From: Lentimicrobium saccharophilum
GTDB lineage: Bacteria; Bacteroidota; Bacteroidia; Bacteroidales; Lentimicrobiaceae
DNA length: 64,000 nt
Reading direction: 5' to 3'
Assembly: GCF_001192835.1 (NCBI RefSeq)
Contig: NZ_DF968182.1
Location: 719,748 to 783,747 of the forward strand
The notes under the pieces are model-generated. The model saw only the letters and a program-made list of their open reading frames with translations. It made no database searches and was not told the origin of the DNA. Positions within the stretch are counted from its first letter, which is position 1. Each line of letters begins with the position of its first letter. Position numbers and translations under genes: made by a program. Below are positions 11,201 to 19,121 of this stretch, piece by piece.

Positions 11201-11660
11201 GGTTGAACCCGATTGTGGTTACACGCCCCATGGCTGCGGTAGTAGTGGTCGTTTCATTTACATAATTGATTGGCTGAAAAGGACCCGCGTAAGACCAATC
11301 TCCGGAAATCGTCATTGAATTGGTTTGCTGCATAATTTCCAATGCCTGTTGCAGATCGTCCTCCGGCAACCGCAGTGTACCATCCGGATTGGCATAGGCC
11401 TCCTTATGCGTCAGCCACCTGCTTATCTGCTTGTATCCGGAACCCTTGACCGGAATTTTATCTTTCCAGTAGTCATGAAACTCATTTTTAAGTTCAAAGA
11501 AGTTGATATCTCTGTCCTGAATTTTCTCCTGCCAGTAATCCAGGCTGCCAAAAGTGGGTGGAACCGGTTTCTCAGGTGCCTGTTCAGCGGTTTGTCCGGG
11601 GCAAAAAAATGTGATCAGCATCAGGGCCATCACCATACTAAGGCGGGTCAGTGTTTTCAT
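5244..11660 (-). CDS. Giant secreted protein: Asp-box propeller, CARDB, five Fn3 repeats, beta-helix, dockerin-like C-terminus
   Basis: This 2,138-residue protein has a signal peptide (about 1-23). Residues about 130-790 carry many BNR/Asp-box motifs (STDGGLTW, SVDGGETW and similar) and YVG/IGTG strands, typical of sortilin/sialidase-like beta-propellers. A CARDB-like domain follows (about 800-920). Five fibronectin type III-like repeats come next, with the signature ASDG...DRV.ITW...YYRVYR (about 925-1430). A second CARDB-like domain precedes a right-handed beta-helix (about 1590-1890) rich in N.I..N..G patterns. The last 175 residues are the shared C-terminal module with two DVNxDG loops. 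No catalytic site is evident, so an adhesive or structural surface role is likely. It starts 53 bases downstream of the acylphosphatase-like gene and could be co-transcribed with it. Confidence 0.9.
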   Translation of the reverse strand: MKTLTRLSMVMALMLITFFCPGQTAEQAPEKPVPPTFGSLDYWQEKIQDRDINFFELKNEFHDYWKDKIPVKGSGYKQISRWLTHKEAYANPDGTLRLPEDDLQQALEIMQQTNSMTISGDWSYAGPFQPINYVNETTTTTAAMGRVTTIGFNPHDNNTIYVGAPLGGLWRSTNYGDSWENMNTDIITSLGVSAVAVHPTDPNTIFIGTGDRDSENTLGKGIYKSTDGGLTWEAKPLTTRHDKIVHKIYFNPTNPNIMTVASNYGIFYSVDGGETWQKRLIAYIIDMEQKPGEPLTLYAVSKTTFYKSTDFGYNWTAQLTQTTHRMAIGVTAANPERVLLFTTKDSKFHRVYRSSNSGETFETIYSTGITPGDKQGGYNLDVIIDPNNQDIVYAGMINFYKSTDGGVTFVNQEPVYADDQHIFEFHPVTHRLYIGNDSGIWYTDNGTDYYYSSNGLNITSSYRIDVSAQNPNRIISGNQDAATFITLNSTTHKVCGGDGMTCRFDHTDENYIYTSSQEGNVRRATNGGVIDSLYRTIASNGVNGITQKGNWQTAYAISYFNPNMMFYGAHDVYWSNNIKTANPDIVTFFQISDNIAGTDMGTTIEYMKQSRAQESLLYIAYNNGRMFRTSNALDYSPVWVELEQPNDMGGVRFETHPTNPNIVYIVKGINIYRSINRGNSWQDITGNLTELGKLSIAYMNGSPEGLYVGTTAGVYYKDTTMTDWVPFKTGLPLTQVKDMVINYSTTPAQLFAGTFGRGIWKTTVLPSYVPDIYCGTENTTTINGTYVNSYNQYHTSQSMVTINQFSYGYYLSENNVISNNDNLLLQTEVSNIAPGMNHLAQLATDVAAALPELAPGTYYLGLLIDNLEEVDETNEMNNEWVASTQVVIPANPAAPVNVQASDGDYPDKVTITWENNTGEPLYFAVFRAESLFDLAPDQISPAWTTSLAYDDYSAVPGQTYYYRVKASRYPSGIRPSAQSSYNIGHTALVTPANVEASDGSYSDRVVITWTPVVGATHYRIYRSLTPVATEQNVITGPTWVVLDSSYTDYGPAYGNTYYYWVRAAMSQFGSYATGFSAANSGYLGFVTAPTATASDGTYTDRVEITWNTVPGANYYRVYRGTYSHPLLSDPVSDWQTATSFSDLTAGTAIKYYYWIKASQDAAGTITTGYGPKDEGYRNFIPPPVTATDGTSTSYTNVSWTAVTGASYYRVYRRNSTIDPYAPVSGWITRTSRTDNTGIPGALYQYSIRVASDTNYIVSNYATYDAGYRRIAAPVVSTTIGAQADRVTITWQPADGATYYRVQRATVEDPVYSTLANYSNTLNNYYTDLTAVPNQRYYYRVTGAVNSSGLRAGNNGLVIGMAGACSNLEEEDSTMRTINLHGTTIDIGMRLANWGYYNLADSVSITVYLESSPPDGTPEVTLGTTKIPPLEVDEFFDVTFSADAGNIPGFDFTYGTWHIALGLNCDNGNGNCDNTTANDYVLWYDPLVNHTDALHGIYTIGSAECDFVSPAAALDALLTRGMSDPVTFRLMPEEFIGQLHFTQINGLGPDKGIVFTRHPDYADTATIVAVPTKTSNFTIRLENCTNLTFDGLHLKSLGSSDFENTYGRVIHLGNGCSQLSFINNYFEGFTDDAHYGLENAVIYASYFSGSDLLFENNRIRNGMTGINIQGANLNTGPVNNLLIRNNEITGYRYIGIDLRFIDHLEITGNFLSNNPLSTQWANGIAFADIINGADISNNRIQLTGNAEVKYGIQLFDCNMEASQPMLISNNFITLESGSFINFGAYLGVTTHLLFVHNSINIYGPPENISSLLGFQGADTPQEYTNTILNNNLVNQSGGICVTYNNFLENPGFITEMNYNNLVTDGPVMFSVDQAPYPDMASWRSLTGHDMNSVSSDPGFVSNTDLHCTSLAFDNLGTPVPAVVLDIDGDPRSPATPDIGADEFSNDPAEKTLTLELFLEGLYNGSNTMRQAFDENGPHFGPGIADQIVIELHDASGYGNIVYTSPPVNLGTNGQVVVTVPGAFSGSYYITIRHRNSLATTTAAPVSFSASNVALNLDHPSKAFGGNLLMMIDGKYVIYGGDVNQDGSVDTADMTPVDNDASAFVTGYLATDVNGDGTIDTGDMTIIDNNAAAFVSSVTP

Positions 11661-11713
11661 GATTTCAGTATTTTATATAATGCGAAAATGTATAAATCAA
11701 TACTTATCAAATG

Positions 11714-11995
11714 CTAAGCGGTATGCCGGTAGATGTCGAATTCTTTGTAGTTGAAAGGCTGGCGGTTTAGTTGCTGATTGTTGAAGTGGTTGATAAGGCC
11801 GGCATGCTGGTTGATCCAGTCAATAAAAGCCGAAAGGCTCTCTTCCTCCCCTTCAGCCAGGATAGTAACCCCCTGCTGGGGGCTGTAGTCCATTCTCCCG
11901 CGGATGCCCAGCTTATAGGCAGCCTGCATACATGAAAAACCGAAGCCATCATCATAGGTGGCCCGGTGAAACGTAATCATGGAGCAGGTGGTCAT
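11714..11995 (-). CDS. Acylphosphatase-fold protein lacking the usual catalytic residues
   Basis: The frame can be read from a GTG at 12016, but the ATG at 11993-11995 (93 residues) or 11978-11980 is more likely. The domain aligns with acylphosphatase over its whole length: the GVGFR..(x)..A..LGL.G.V.N core appears here as GFGFSC...AYKLGIRGRMD, followed by GV.ILAEGEEE. The phosphate-binding Arg after GVGF is replaced by Ser, and the catalytic Asn is replaced by Asp. Hydrolysis of acyl phosphates is therefore doubtful. It lies between the TPR-HTH regulator and the giant surface protein. Its role is unknown; a ligand-binding or structural role is possible. Confidence 0.7.
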   Translation of the reverse strand: MTTCSMITFHRATYDDGFGFSCMQAAYKLGIRGRMDYSPQQGVTILAEGEEESLSAFIDWINQHAGLINHFNNQQLNRQPFNYKEFDIYRHTA

Positions 11996-12108
11996 AGCTG
12001 AATGTGCCGGATACACAAATTTAAGCCTCCAACAAAGGGTTCAGCAAATTTTAGGGAGGGACAAAGAGGGGGACAAAAATGAATATTTTCTGCAGCAGGA
12101 ATCTTTGT

Positions 12109-14046
12109 TCAGATCTTTTTCAGCTCGGACGTCAGGTCGCAACTGGGAGGCAGGTTCATTTTTTTTCGCAGCCGTTGCCTGTTTTTATGCGCGGTCTCAA
12201 TAGATACATTCATCATACCGGCAATTTCCCTGGAACTCAGGTTGATGCGCAGACAGGCTGCCAGGCGGGTGTCGTGCTCGGTAAGATCAGGATAGTTTTC
12301 CTTCAGCCGGTCGAAAAATCCTGAATGTACCTGCTCAAATTCAAGCCTGAACTTTTTCCAGTTGTGATCGGTGTCGGTATTTGAATTGATAAACCGGACA
12401 AGTTCATTTAAGGCATCACCGTTGCCGGATGTCCGGATCCTTTCCCGGATCTCATACATAATTTCATTTTTTCTGACAATATTGAGCAGTGAGTTGGCCA
12501 GTTCATTGTTTTTTACGTCAATTTCAGCCATGTGTTTCTCCCGCTCCAGCCTGTTGATCTGCTGTTCGGCGAATATCCTCTCCTCCAGTACCTGATTCGC
12601 TGTATCCTTCCGGGCAATTTCAAGATTTGCCAGATAATTGTCCTGTTGCAGGATCAGTTGTTGTTGATTAAGGTATTTTGACCTTATCCTGAAAAGACTC
12701 AAAGCCATGATCAGCAGCAGCAATAGTCCTGCGGTAAAAATCAGCAGCATTTTCTGCCTTCTTGCCTTGATCTCATTGTCCCTTAACAGCAGTTGGTTTT
12801 CTTTTTCATGTTTTTCAGTTTCATACATAATCTCGTAGCGGGAGATAAGATCATTCGTTTCGTTTGTGAAAATGGAGTCTTTTACCCGGGAGTAATCCAG
12901 GTAGTAATTTAATGCAAGGTCGCTGTTTTCCTGTTCTTTCGCCAGCTCAAAAAGGCTTTTGTAACTGCGGCTCAGATGGTGTAACGACTGGTTGCGCGAT
13001 GCAATCGAGGCGCTTTCTTTGTAACAGGCTTCCGCTGCCAGGATATTGCCTGTTTTACGGTATAAGTCACCCATATCTGCCAGGGTAATGATCTGGGATT
13101 CCAGGATGCCAGCTGACCTGAAAACGGCCAGCGCTTCCTCGTGCAAACGGATAGCTTCAGCATATCGTCCCATCGCAGCCAGTACGCTGCCGATTTCATT
13201 TTTCCTGACTCCCGCCCGGATGGGTTGTTTGTATTTCATATCAATTTCAAGCGCCTGATTAAGGTACTGAAGCGCTTTTTCATAATCTTTCAGATTATAC
13301 CAGGCCATGCCGATATTACTGAGCTTAACCGGTTTTTTAGATTCCTCTGAGGTAAGTTCAAGCGCTTCGGTATAAAACTCCAACGCCCGGCGGTGCTTAC
13401 CCCATCGGCTGTATACCATCCCCAGGTTATTCAGCGAAATGGCAATGGCGGAAGAGTCTCCGCTTTTTCTGTCTATAGAAAGCGTCCTGTTGAAGTAATC
13501 TACCGCCTTATCGTACTGCGCCCTGAAAAAGTAGTTGGTGCCGATGTTGCAGAGGTTATTGCTTATTTCTGTCTGATTGCCAAGTCTTTGCTGTATTCTC
13601 AAAGAAGCGGAATTCAATTCCAGCGCCTTGTCATAAATACCCAGCTCCTGGTAACAATAGGCGGCATCGGTAAGCCTTTCGGCCATGAATCCGGAAGAAT
13701 CCCTGTCAATTTCATAACTGTACATGGCTGATTGCAGGTAGAAATCGATGGCTTTAAGGTAATCGTTTCTGTAGTAGCAGGCCTCAGCCATCCATCTTGC
13801 TGCCAGCGAGAGCCGTTGCAGGTCATTGATTTCCGTCGCCATTTCCAGCGCTTTGCCGGCCATTACGAATGCCGTGTCCGGATTCTCCTCCGCCATCCGC
13901 CCGCTGCGCTCGATCAGGGTGTCGATGGAAGCAGCTTTGTTTATTCCCGGAGTTGACTGCAGGTTTTGCCGTGCGGGCTGGCCTCCCGAAACAGAGGAGA
14001 GGGCCAGCAACAAAAAGGTAATAATGATATTGTAAATGAATTGCAT
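12109..14046 (-). CDS. TPR sensor with one membrane helix and C-terminal HTH (membrane-bound regulator)
   Basis: This 645-residue protein belongs to the Bacteroidetes TPR-TM-HTH type. A signal/anchor sequence (1-22) is followed by about eight tetratricopeptide repeats (about 70-370). A transmembrane helix lies at about 433-452 and a charged coiled coil at about 455-545. The C-terminal 75 residues contain a LuxR/GerE-like helix-turn-helix (LSSREIAGMMNVS followed by ETAHKNRQRLRKKM). This layout places the TPRs in the periplasm and the DNA-binding end in the cytoplasm. It would sense an envelope signal or partner and control transcription directly. It sits between the two groups of large secreted-protein genes, so control of these is a reasonable guess but is not shown. 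Confidence 0.85.
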   Translation of the reverse strand: MQFIYNIIITFLLLALSSVSGGQPARQNLQSTPGINKAASIDTLIERSGRMAEENPDTAFVMAGKALEMATEINDLQRLSLAARWMAEACYYRNDYLKAIDFYLQSAMYSYEIDRDSSGFMAERLTDAAYCYQELGIYDKALELNSASLRIQQRLGNQTEISNNLCNIGTNYFFRAQYDKAVDYFNRTLSIDRKSGDSSAIAISLNNLGMVYSRWGKHRRALEFYTEALELTSEESKKPVKLSNIGMAWYNLKDYEKALQYLNQALEIDMKYKQPIRAGVRKNEIGSVLAAMGRYAEAIRLHEEALAVFRSAGILESQIITLADMGDLYRKTGNILAAEACYKESASIASRNQSLHHLSRSYKSLFELAKEQENSDLALNYYLDYSRVKDSIFTNETNDLISRYEIMYETEKHEKENQLLLRDNEIKARRQKMLLIFTAGLLLLLIMALSLFRIRSKYLNQQQLILQQDNYLANLEIARKDTANQVLEERIFAEQQINRLEREKHMAEIDVKNNELANSLLNIVRKNEIMYEIRERIRTSGNGDALNELVRFINSNTDTDHNWKKFRLEFEQVHSGFFDRLKENYPDLTEHDTRLAACLRINLSSREIAGMMNVSIETAHKNRQRLRKKMNLPPSCDLTSELKKI

Positions 14047-14147
14047 ATCTGCTCAGGCTTTCAGGTTAATCATCCCGGGGTTTTTTATGCATCAGCTAAC
14101 TTTTCTTTGAGGTTCTCATTTCCGGAAATGGCGGCGGATGACCGGAT

Positions 14148-17100
14148 CTATGGCGTGATGCTGCTCACAAAGGCCGCCGCATTGTTGTCAATAATGGTCA
14201 TATCTCCTGTATCTATCATACCATCCCCGTTTACATCAGTGATCAGATAACCGGTAGCAAAAGCGGAAGCGTCATTGTCCACCGGGGTCATATCGGCGGT
14301 ATCCACCGAGCCGTCCTGATTTACATCGCCGCCGAAGATTGCGCAATGGCCATCGGTCATCAGCAGCATGTTGTTGCCATATGCCTGGGTTGGACCATCG
14401 AAGCTATAGTCAATGATATCGGTTCCGAAAGAAACAGGGAGCTTTGAGGTAGTCGCCAGGCTGTTTCGGTGTTTAATGGTAATGTAATAGCTTCCATTCA
14501 GGTTTGCCGGGATTTCAACCACTGCTTCGCCTGTAGTGCTGAGGCTGACAAAGGGCTCTGTATAAACAATGTCACTGTAATTCAAGCTGTTGTGAAGTTC
14601 AACAGTGATCTGGTCGGCGGTGTTGCCCGCATATTGGTCGCCTCCGGCATTCCGGGCTTTGCGCATGGTGCCGCTGCCGTTGTAAAGGCTTTCAAGGAAA
14701 ACGGTCAGATTCAGCGTTTTATTCAATGCAGGAATAATAATGGTGTAGTCTTCCGCTTCCCCGTAAGTTGCCTGATCGCATGGGCCCGGATTACTGCTGT
14801 ACCTTTCGGCTACCCTCATGCGGTAATTTCCGGGCGGCAGACCTGCGGGGACAGCGATATTTCCGGAAAGGATATGCGTGCCGGACGTGCCTGGCGTTTG
14901 TCCCAGGTCAATGGCTTCACCGGTGTCGGTAAAGCTGCAGTTATTGTTCCAGTCAATCCAGGTAAAGCATTGTTGGACCCATGCGCCGTTTACCGTAATA
15001 CTTACAGATACGGGATATGTCTCTCCTGGCGTGAGTTCCGTTGAAACGGAAGTGAAATCGGAATATGAAGTTGAGCCGCTCGCATTGTTTATGGTATTCA
15101 GCTGCACATTGCTGATAAAGTCATCCGAGAGATTGGAGTAGGATGTCTCACAATAGGTGCAGTTGACCACATTGATATAATTTGCTTTAACCTTAGTGTC
15201 AGATCCATAGGCGTTGGTAACAGTCAGGGTAACGCTGTAAAAGCCCAGGTTTGAAAATAAAACTTCAGGGTTCTGGGAGTTTTCTGTAGTTCCGTTCACA
15301 AAAGTTACATCCGCCGGACTGAAACTCCAGACCCATGAGGTGGGCACATTCTCCGAAAGATCAGAGAAGATCACAACAGAATTTAAAGCCGGAGATGAAG
15401 TGGATGCTGAAAATTCTGCTACCGGTGGCTGGGCAGGGTTATAGCAACTGATGGAAGCCACCCAGCCGTCGCGGGTCACACTGCCATCGGAGGTGAAATT
15501 GATGGTCAAGGCACCCGGTGAGTTGTTAGCAGTGATGGTACCGGGGCCGGATGTGCCGTTCCAGGTTCCCATCAGGGGCGCGGAAGTGCTGGTTCCGTTA
15601 TAGATGCTCAGAAAATCATATCCCGATTCAGTGTAAAAAGCAGAGAATTCCAGACGGATCAGGTTGCCCGCAGTTGCGGGATAGATCGTCATGGTCAGGT
15701 CCTCACTATCGCCGTATGGTGCAGATGCTCCTCCCGAATCATAGAAATATCCGGTGCAGGTGGTAATGCTTGCGTCGGCCATATTATACTCCGGAATCAG
15801 GCCGATGATTACCTGCTTTGTTTCCTGAACTGAATATTGTGAGGCTGCTCCTCCTGAAAGGGTAAACAACAGGTCAACCGGAGTGCCCAGCGGAACGGAA
15901 GCTTCAGCAGTTACATTAAAAATGGCTGATGCTGTTCCGCCGATGCTCAGAGAGCCCAGGCTGTAAGATGTGCTGTTGAGTGTCAGATAGGGGCTGGCTC
16001 CGCCGGCTATTTCCAGCAGGCCGTTTACATTGGAAATGGCGCTGTGCCCGGTGTTTGAACATACGATCACCAGATCGGCCGTTTCGCCGGGATCAAGAAT
16101 GCCGTCGTTGTTGCACCCCGGTCCGTTATCGGTCACGGTCATTGCACCGATGGTCAGAAGCGGTGCAATGGCTGTGATGTTAAAGTTTGAGTTCCAGGTG
16201 TCTGTCCCGTCTGTCGCCGAAACCGTAAAAGCAACCACTTCCTGGTCAGGGATGTTATCGGCCACCTGGAGCATATATCCGTCTGCAACTGTAATTGTTT
16301 CATTGGGATTGATGTTTCCATATACTGCCGAATTATCAGTAATGGAAATGTACGGATCCGCTGTTGAAAGATCTGCAACCACGTTCAGGGCTGTTTCGAT
16401 ACCAACATTTCTCAGTGCAACGGAAAGCAGGATGTCCTCACCGTAGTCCACATGGCCATTGTTGTTTCCACCTGGCAACGGGTCGCTGATCTCAACGTCA
16501 TTAAATACAACATAAGGGCCTTCGGCAGGAATAACATCGACCAGCGCGCGGTACCTGTAAAAATTTTGTTTGGTTACCGTAACAACCATCTGCGAAGGTG
16601 GTACTTGTGGAGGGATCAGAATACTGAGCAGCGAACCGGTGCCTGTTCCGGTCCCGATGATTTCACCGTTTACTGTTAAGGCTATCAGGGATCCGGCATC
16701 GGCCGTGACACTGAAGGAATTGGCTCCGGCGAACAGAACAGGGTTGTGCGCCACACTCAAATACTGTGGCACTTCTGAATAAACTGTGAGAAAAGCATCT
16801 CCGTGATGATGAAAAAGATTGTAGGTAACCTCTTTATTCCCTGTATTGTAGGGCCAGTTTGATTGTGCAAGAAATATTTTCCCGGCTGAATTTCCGAAGG
16901 CCGGCAAAATACCCCTCGAAGCAGGGGTAGTGCCTTCGGCCGGCATAAAATCAGGCCACATATTATCGTACATTCCCCATACATACGTGTCGTTCACAAA
17001 GGAATACGAAACTTCCGAGGCCGCCATGATGCCCAAAGCGCCGGCATTGTTGTCGCCGTATGTGTAGCGGTGGAATTTTTCCGCGAAACATTCGCTTGAA

Positions 17101-18689
17101 TAATTGTACTTCCCGGTAAGGCAGTTGATCGACATTATATAGGTCAGGTCTGTATTTGCCAGTCCATTGATATTTGAATTGACATAGTAGGGCTCCCCCC
17201 AGCCTGTTTCCATGCCATGGTCGCGGTGCTGAAGCATAAATGCCCCGCTGTTGATGGCGTTGTTGATGTCAGTGGCATTACCACCGGTCCAGTTTCCGAG
17301 GGTCTGCGGGCTGGAAGGGATATACCCAAGCCCCGATGGACCGAAATAGTTAACAACCGTGCTGGTATTGGTGGCTGTTGACCAGGGATCACCCGAAGGA
17401 TTGCCTTCATAAACTTCATTGATGCGCACGGGGTTCTTCCCCAACTCATTTTTCCAGAAGCCGCCAACCGTTTCTGAACAGATCTGGAACCACCGTTCGG
17501 TCTGCCAGCCGAGGGCTGTGATGGGATGGTCGTAGAAATCAGCACTGGTAGGCGGGTTGCGTTCATAATTCAGAAATTTTGTAACCATCACAGCCAATTG
17601 TGCGGCATTGTTGGCAGTTATCCTGGCCATTGAAATTTCAGGCAGGTGGTCGCCATCAACATCTCCGTATATATTATCCGAAACGCAATAACTGTCATAA
17701 ATCGGTGAAATAACACTGTTGCCAGCGTCGGTCCCGTAATCGCCCAGCAAGAGTATTGCAGCCGGAGGAATTGTCCAGGTATTATAGGCATTGTTAATGT
17801 ATGTTTCTATGGCGGTGGTTGTATTTCCCCCTACCTGCGAAAGTGTCCTGATAAGTGTGGTAATACCCTGTTCGGTCCTGAATTTTTTTATGGAATCGGC
17901 CCATTGCACAAAATCGGCCCCGTTTGGTGTAATTATCAGATATTCGGCCCCGGTATCTTCGGTCGGGCCTCCGGATGTTATGTTCCTGTTGTAGTCAATG
18001 GCCGGCAGGGATGAGCGATTGAAAAGTGCATCTTCGAGAATTGGGTCCCACCAGCGGCTGCGCAGACGGTCGTCGCCGTAATGGCCATTCCCGCCGCTGA
18101 AAGTGATTTTTACCTTCAGATCGCGGTATATGATCAGCTCTTTTGTTACCGGATTATACTGGAATGGAGTAATTCCCAACATTACGGCATCAACTCCCCT
18201 GATTTTCATAGGGCTTGAAATAATTACCGGTTGTGCGGGATAAAAGGCGTCGGTTGAATAAATTTCCTTGTTTTCAGCGTACTGTAACGGTATATTCTCA
18301 TCATCTTTAGGTATTCTGGGTGCCGGGGCAATCTCTACATTGTGCATCTCTTCGGTTCGTGAGGAGATAATTTCAAGCGAAGGCACGCTCCCTTGCGGGA
18401 TGGCTAATAACTTTCCGTTACCGGGAAGATCAGGCGCCCCTTCATTGTTGAAAAGAAAACTGCCGGGCAATGAAATGTCCTTCATTACTTTCCCTTCAAC
18501 TGTGAGGTCCTCCAGGGAGAACGAATTGATCGAATAGCTGACTTCAACGAAATCCCGGTGATTGCCCTGTAGTGAAAATCCATGTTTGTTCCAGGCATCA
18601 GGATAACTGAAATGCTGGGCATGGCCAGTTCCTGCGATAATCATGAACAGAATTATTCCCGGTAATTGAATCGTAAGTGATCTTTTCAT
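14148..18689 (-). CDS. Gingipain-like C25 cysteine peptidase A with CUB, PKD, GEVEDY and dockerin-like domains
   Basis: This 1,513-residue secreted peptidase starts with a signal peptide (about 1-24) and a C25 propeptide region (about 30-240). The C25 catalytic domain (about 248-640) has catalytic His491 (RDHGMETGW, like the gingipain HGSETAW motif) and Cys523 (SINCLTG). Downstream are CARDB/NEW-like beta domains, a CUB-like domain starting CTGYFYDSGG, a PKD domain with VWSFSPADV, a GEVEDY-type domain (GEAEDYTI) and the shared C-terminal module with two calcium-loop motifs. It should be an extracellular protease. DNA encoding the CUB-PKD part and the C-terminal module is almost identical to that of peptidase B about 5 kb upstream. 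A TAAATTTG box at 18785-18792 may be its promoter. Confidence 0.92.
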   Translation of the reverse strand: MKRSLTIQLPGIILFMIIAGTGHAQHFSYPDAWNKHGFSLQGNHRDFVEVSYSINSFSLEDLTVEGKVMKDISLPGSFLFNNEGAPDLPGNGKLLAIPQGSVPSLEIISSRTEEMHNVEIAPAPRIPKDDENIPLQYAENKEIYSTDAFYPAQPVIISSPMKIRGVDAVMLGITPFQYNPVTKELIIYRDLKVKITFSGGNGHYGDDRLRSRWWDPILEDALFNRSSLPAIDYNRNITSGGPTEDTGAEYLIITPNGADFVQWADSIKKFRTEQGITTLIRTLSQVGGNTTTAIETYINNAYNTWTIPPAAILLLGDYGTDAGNSVISPIYDSYCVSDNIYGDVDGDHLPEISMARITANNAAQLAVMVTKFLNYERNPPTSADFYDHPITALGWQTERWFQICSETVGGFWKNELGKNPVRINEVYEGNPSGDPWSTATNTSTVVNYFGPSGLGYIPSSPQTLGNWTGGNATDINNAINSGAFMLQHRDHGMETGWGEPYYVNSNINGLANTDLTYIMSINCLTGKYNYSSECFAEKFHRYTYGDNNAGALGIMAASEVSYSFVNDTYVWGMYDNMWPDFMPAEGTTPASRGILPAFGNSAGKIFLAQSNWPYNTGNKEVTYNLFHHHGDAFLTVYSEVPQYLSVAHNPVLFAGANSFSVTADAGSLIALTVNGEIIGTGTGTGSLLSILIPPQVPPSQMVVTVTKQNFYRYRALVDVIPAEGPYVVFNDVEISDPLPGGNNNGHVDYGEDILLSVALRNVGIETALNVVADLSTADPYISITDNSAVYGNINPNETITVADGYMLQVADNIPDQEVVAFTVSATDGTDTWNSNFNITAIAPLLTIGAMTVTDNGPGCNNDGILDPGETADLVIVCSNTGHSAISNVNGLLEIAGGASPYLTLNSTSYSLGSLSIGGTASAIFNVTAEASVPLGTPVDLLFTLSGGAASQYSVQETKQVIIGLIPEYNMADASITTCTGYFYDSGGASAPYGDSEDLTMTIYPATAGNLIRLEFSAFYTESGYDFLSIYNGTSTSAPLMGTWNGTSGPGTITANNSPGALTINFTSDGSVTRDGWVASISCYNPAQPPVAEFSASTSSPALNSVVIFSDLSENVPTSWVWSFSPADVTFVNGTTENSQNPEVLFSNLGFYSVTLTVTNAYGSDTKVKANYINVVNCTYCETSYSNLSDDFISNVQLNTINNASGSTSYSDFTSVSTELTPGETYPVSVSITVNGAWVQQCFTWIDWNNNCSFTDTGEAIDLGQTPGTSGTHILSGNIAVPAGLPPGNYRMRVAERYSSNPGPCDQATYGEAEDYTIIIPALNKTLNLTVFLESLYNGSGTMRKARNAGGDQYAGNTADQITVELHNSLNYSDIVYTEPFVSLSTTGEAVVEIPANLNGSYYITIKHRNSLATTSKLPVSFGTDIIDYSFDGPTQAYGNNMLLMTDGHCAIFGGDVNQDGSVDTADMTPVDNDASAFATGYLITDVNGDGMIDTGDMTIIDNNAAAFVSSITP
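14264..14750. repeat. Near-identical tract 1, copy A (pairs with 19238-19724)
   Basis: This 487-base tract matches 19238-19724 at a constant offset of 4,974 bases, with about four differences seen by eye. It encodes most of the shared C-terminal module. Identity falls away abruptly at both ends. Confidence 0.9.
15079..16200. repeat. Near-identical tract 2, copy A (pairs with 20053-21174)
   Basis: This tract of about 1,120 bases matches 20053-21174 at the same 4,974-base offset. I saw only two differences before about 16045, and several more towards 16200. It encodes the beta-sandwich, CUB and PKD domains of both C25 peptidases. Confidence 0.9.
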
Positions 18690-19121
18690 TGGTATTTTTT
18701 CTTTGATTGTTGTTACTGCATAAACCCTCCCGGCATAACCCGTGATCAGAAATACTTATATTACCGGCCGGACATTGACCGAATCAAATTTATCAACCCC
18801 GGCAATTTAAGAATTCGGATAGCAGGACTTTCTGTTTTTATCAATCCCGGTTCTTCGTTTTTAAAATTATAAATAGGTAACCAGTAACGAAATAGTACTT
18901 TTCTGAACCATCCGTAATCAAAAACACGCATTTCCTCTCTTACCGCTCTTTACTATCTGATCTGCCCCCGGGTTCTCTGTCTGGCCTTTCTCAATGCCCC
19001 CCTGCCTTCAGCTGCCTGTGTGAATACCACAACCCTTTATTTTATCCAATATTCTTTCGGATTCCTCACTGCGTTGAACTTTTTATTGAAAAAGTCATCA
19101 AATCCCTGTTATGGCCGGTTT
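18690..19121. other. Intergenic region between the two C25 genes
   Basis: This 432-base spacer has no plausible gene. On the minus strand TAAATTTG (18785-18792) matches the Bacteroidetes -7 box TAnnTTTG and would give peptidase A a leader of about 90 bases; no clear -33 TTTG is seen. The part from about 18930 to 19020 is notably C/T-rich on the plus strand. Confidence 0.5.
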
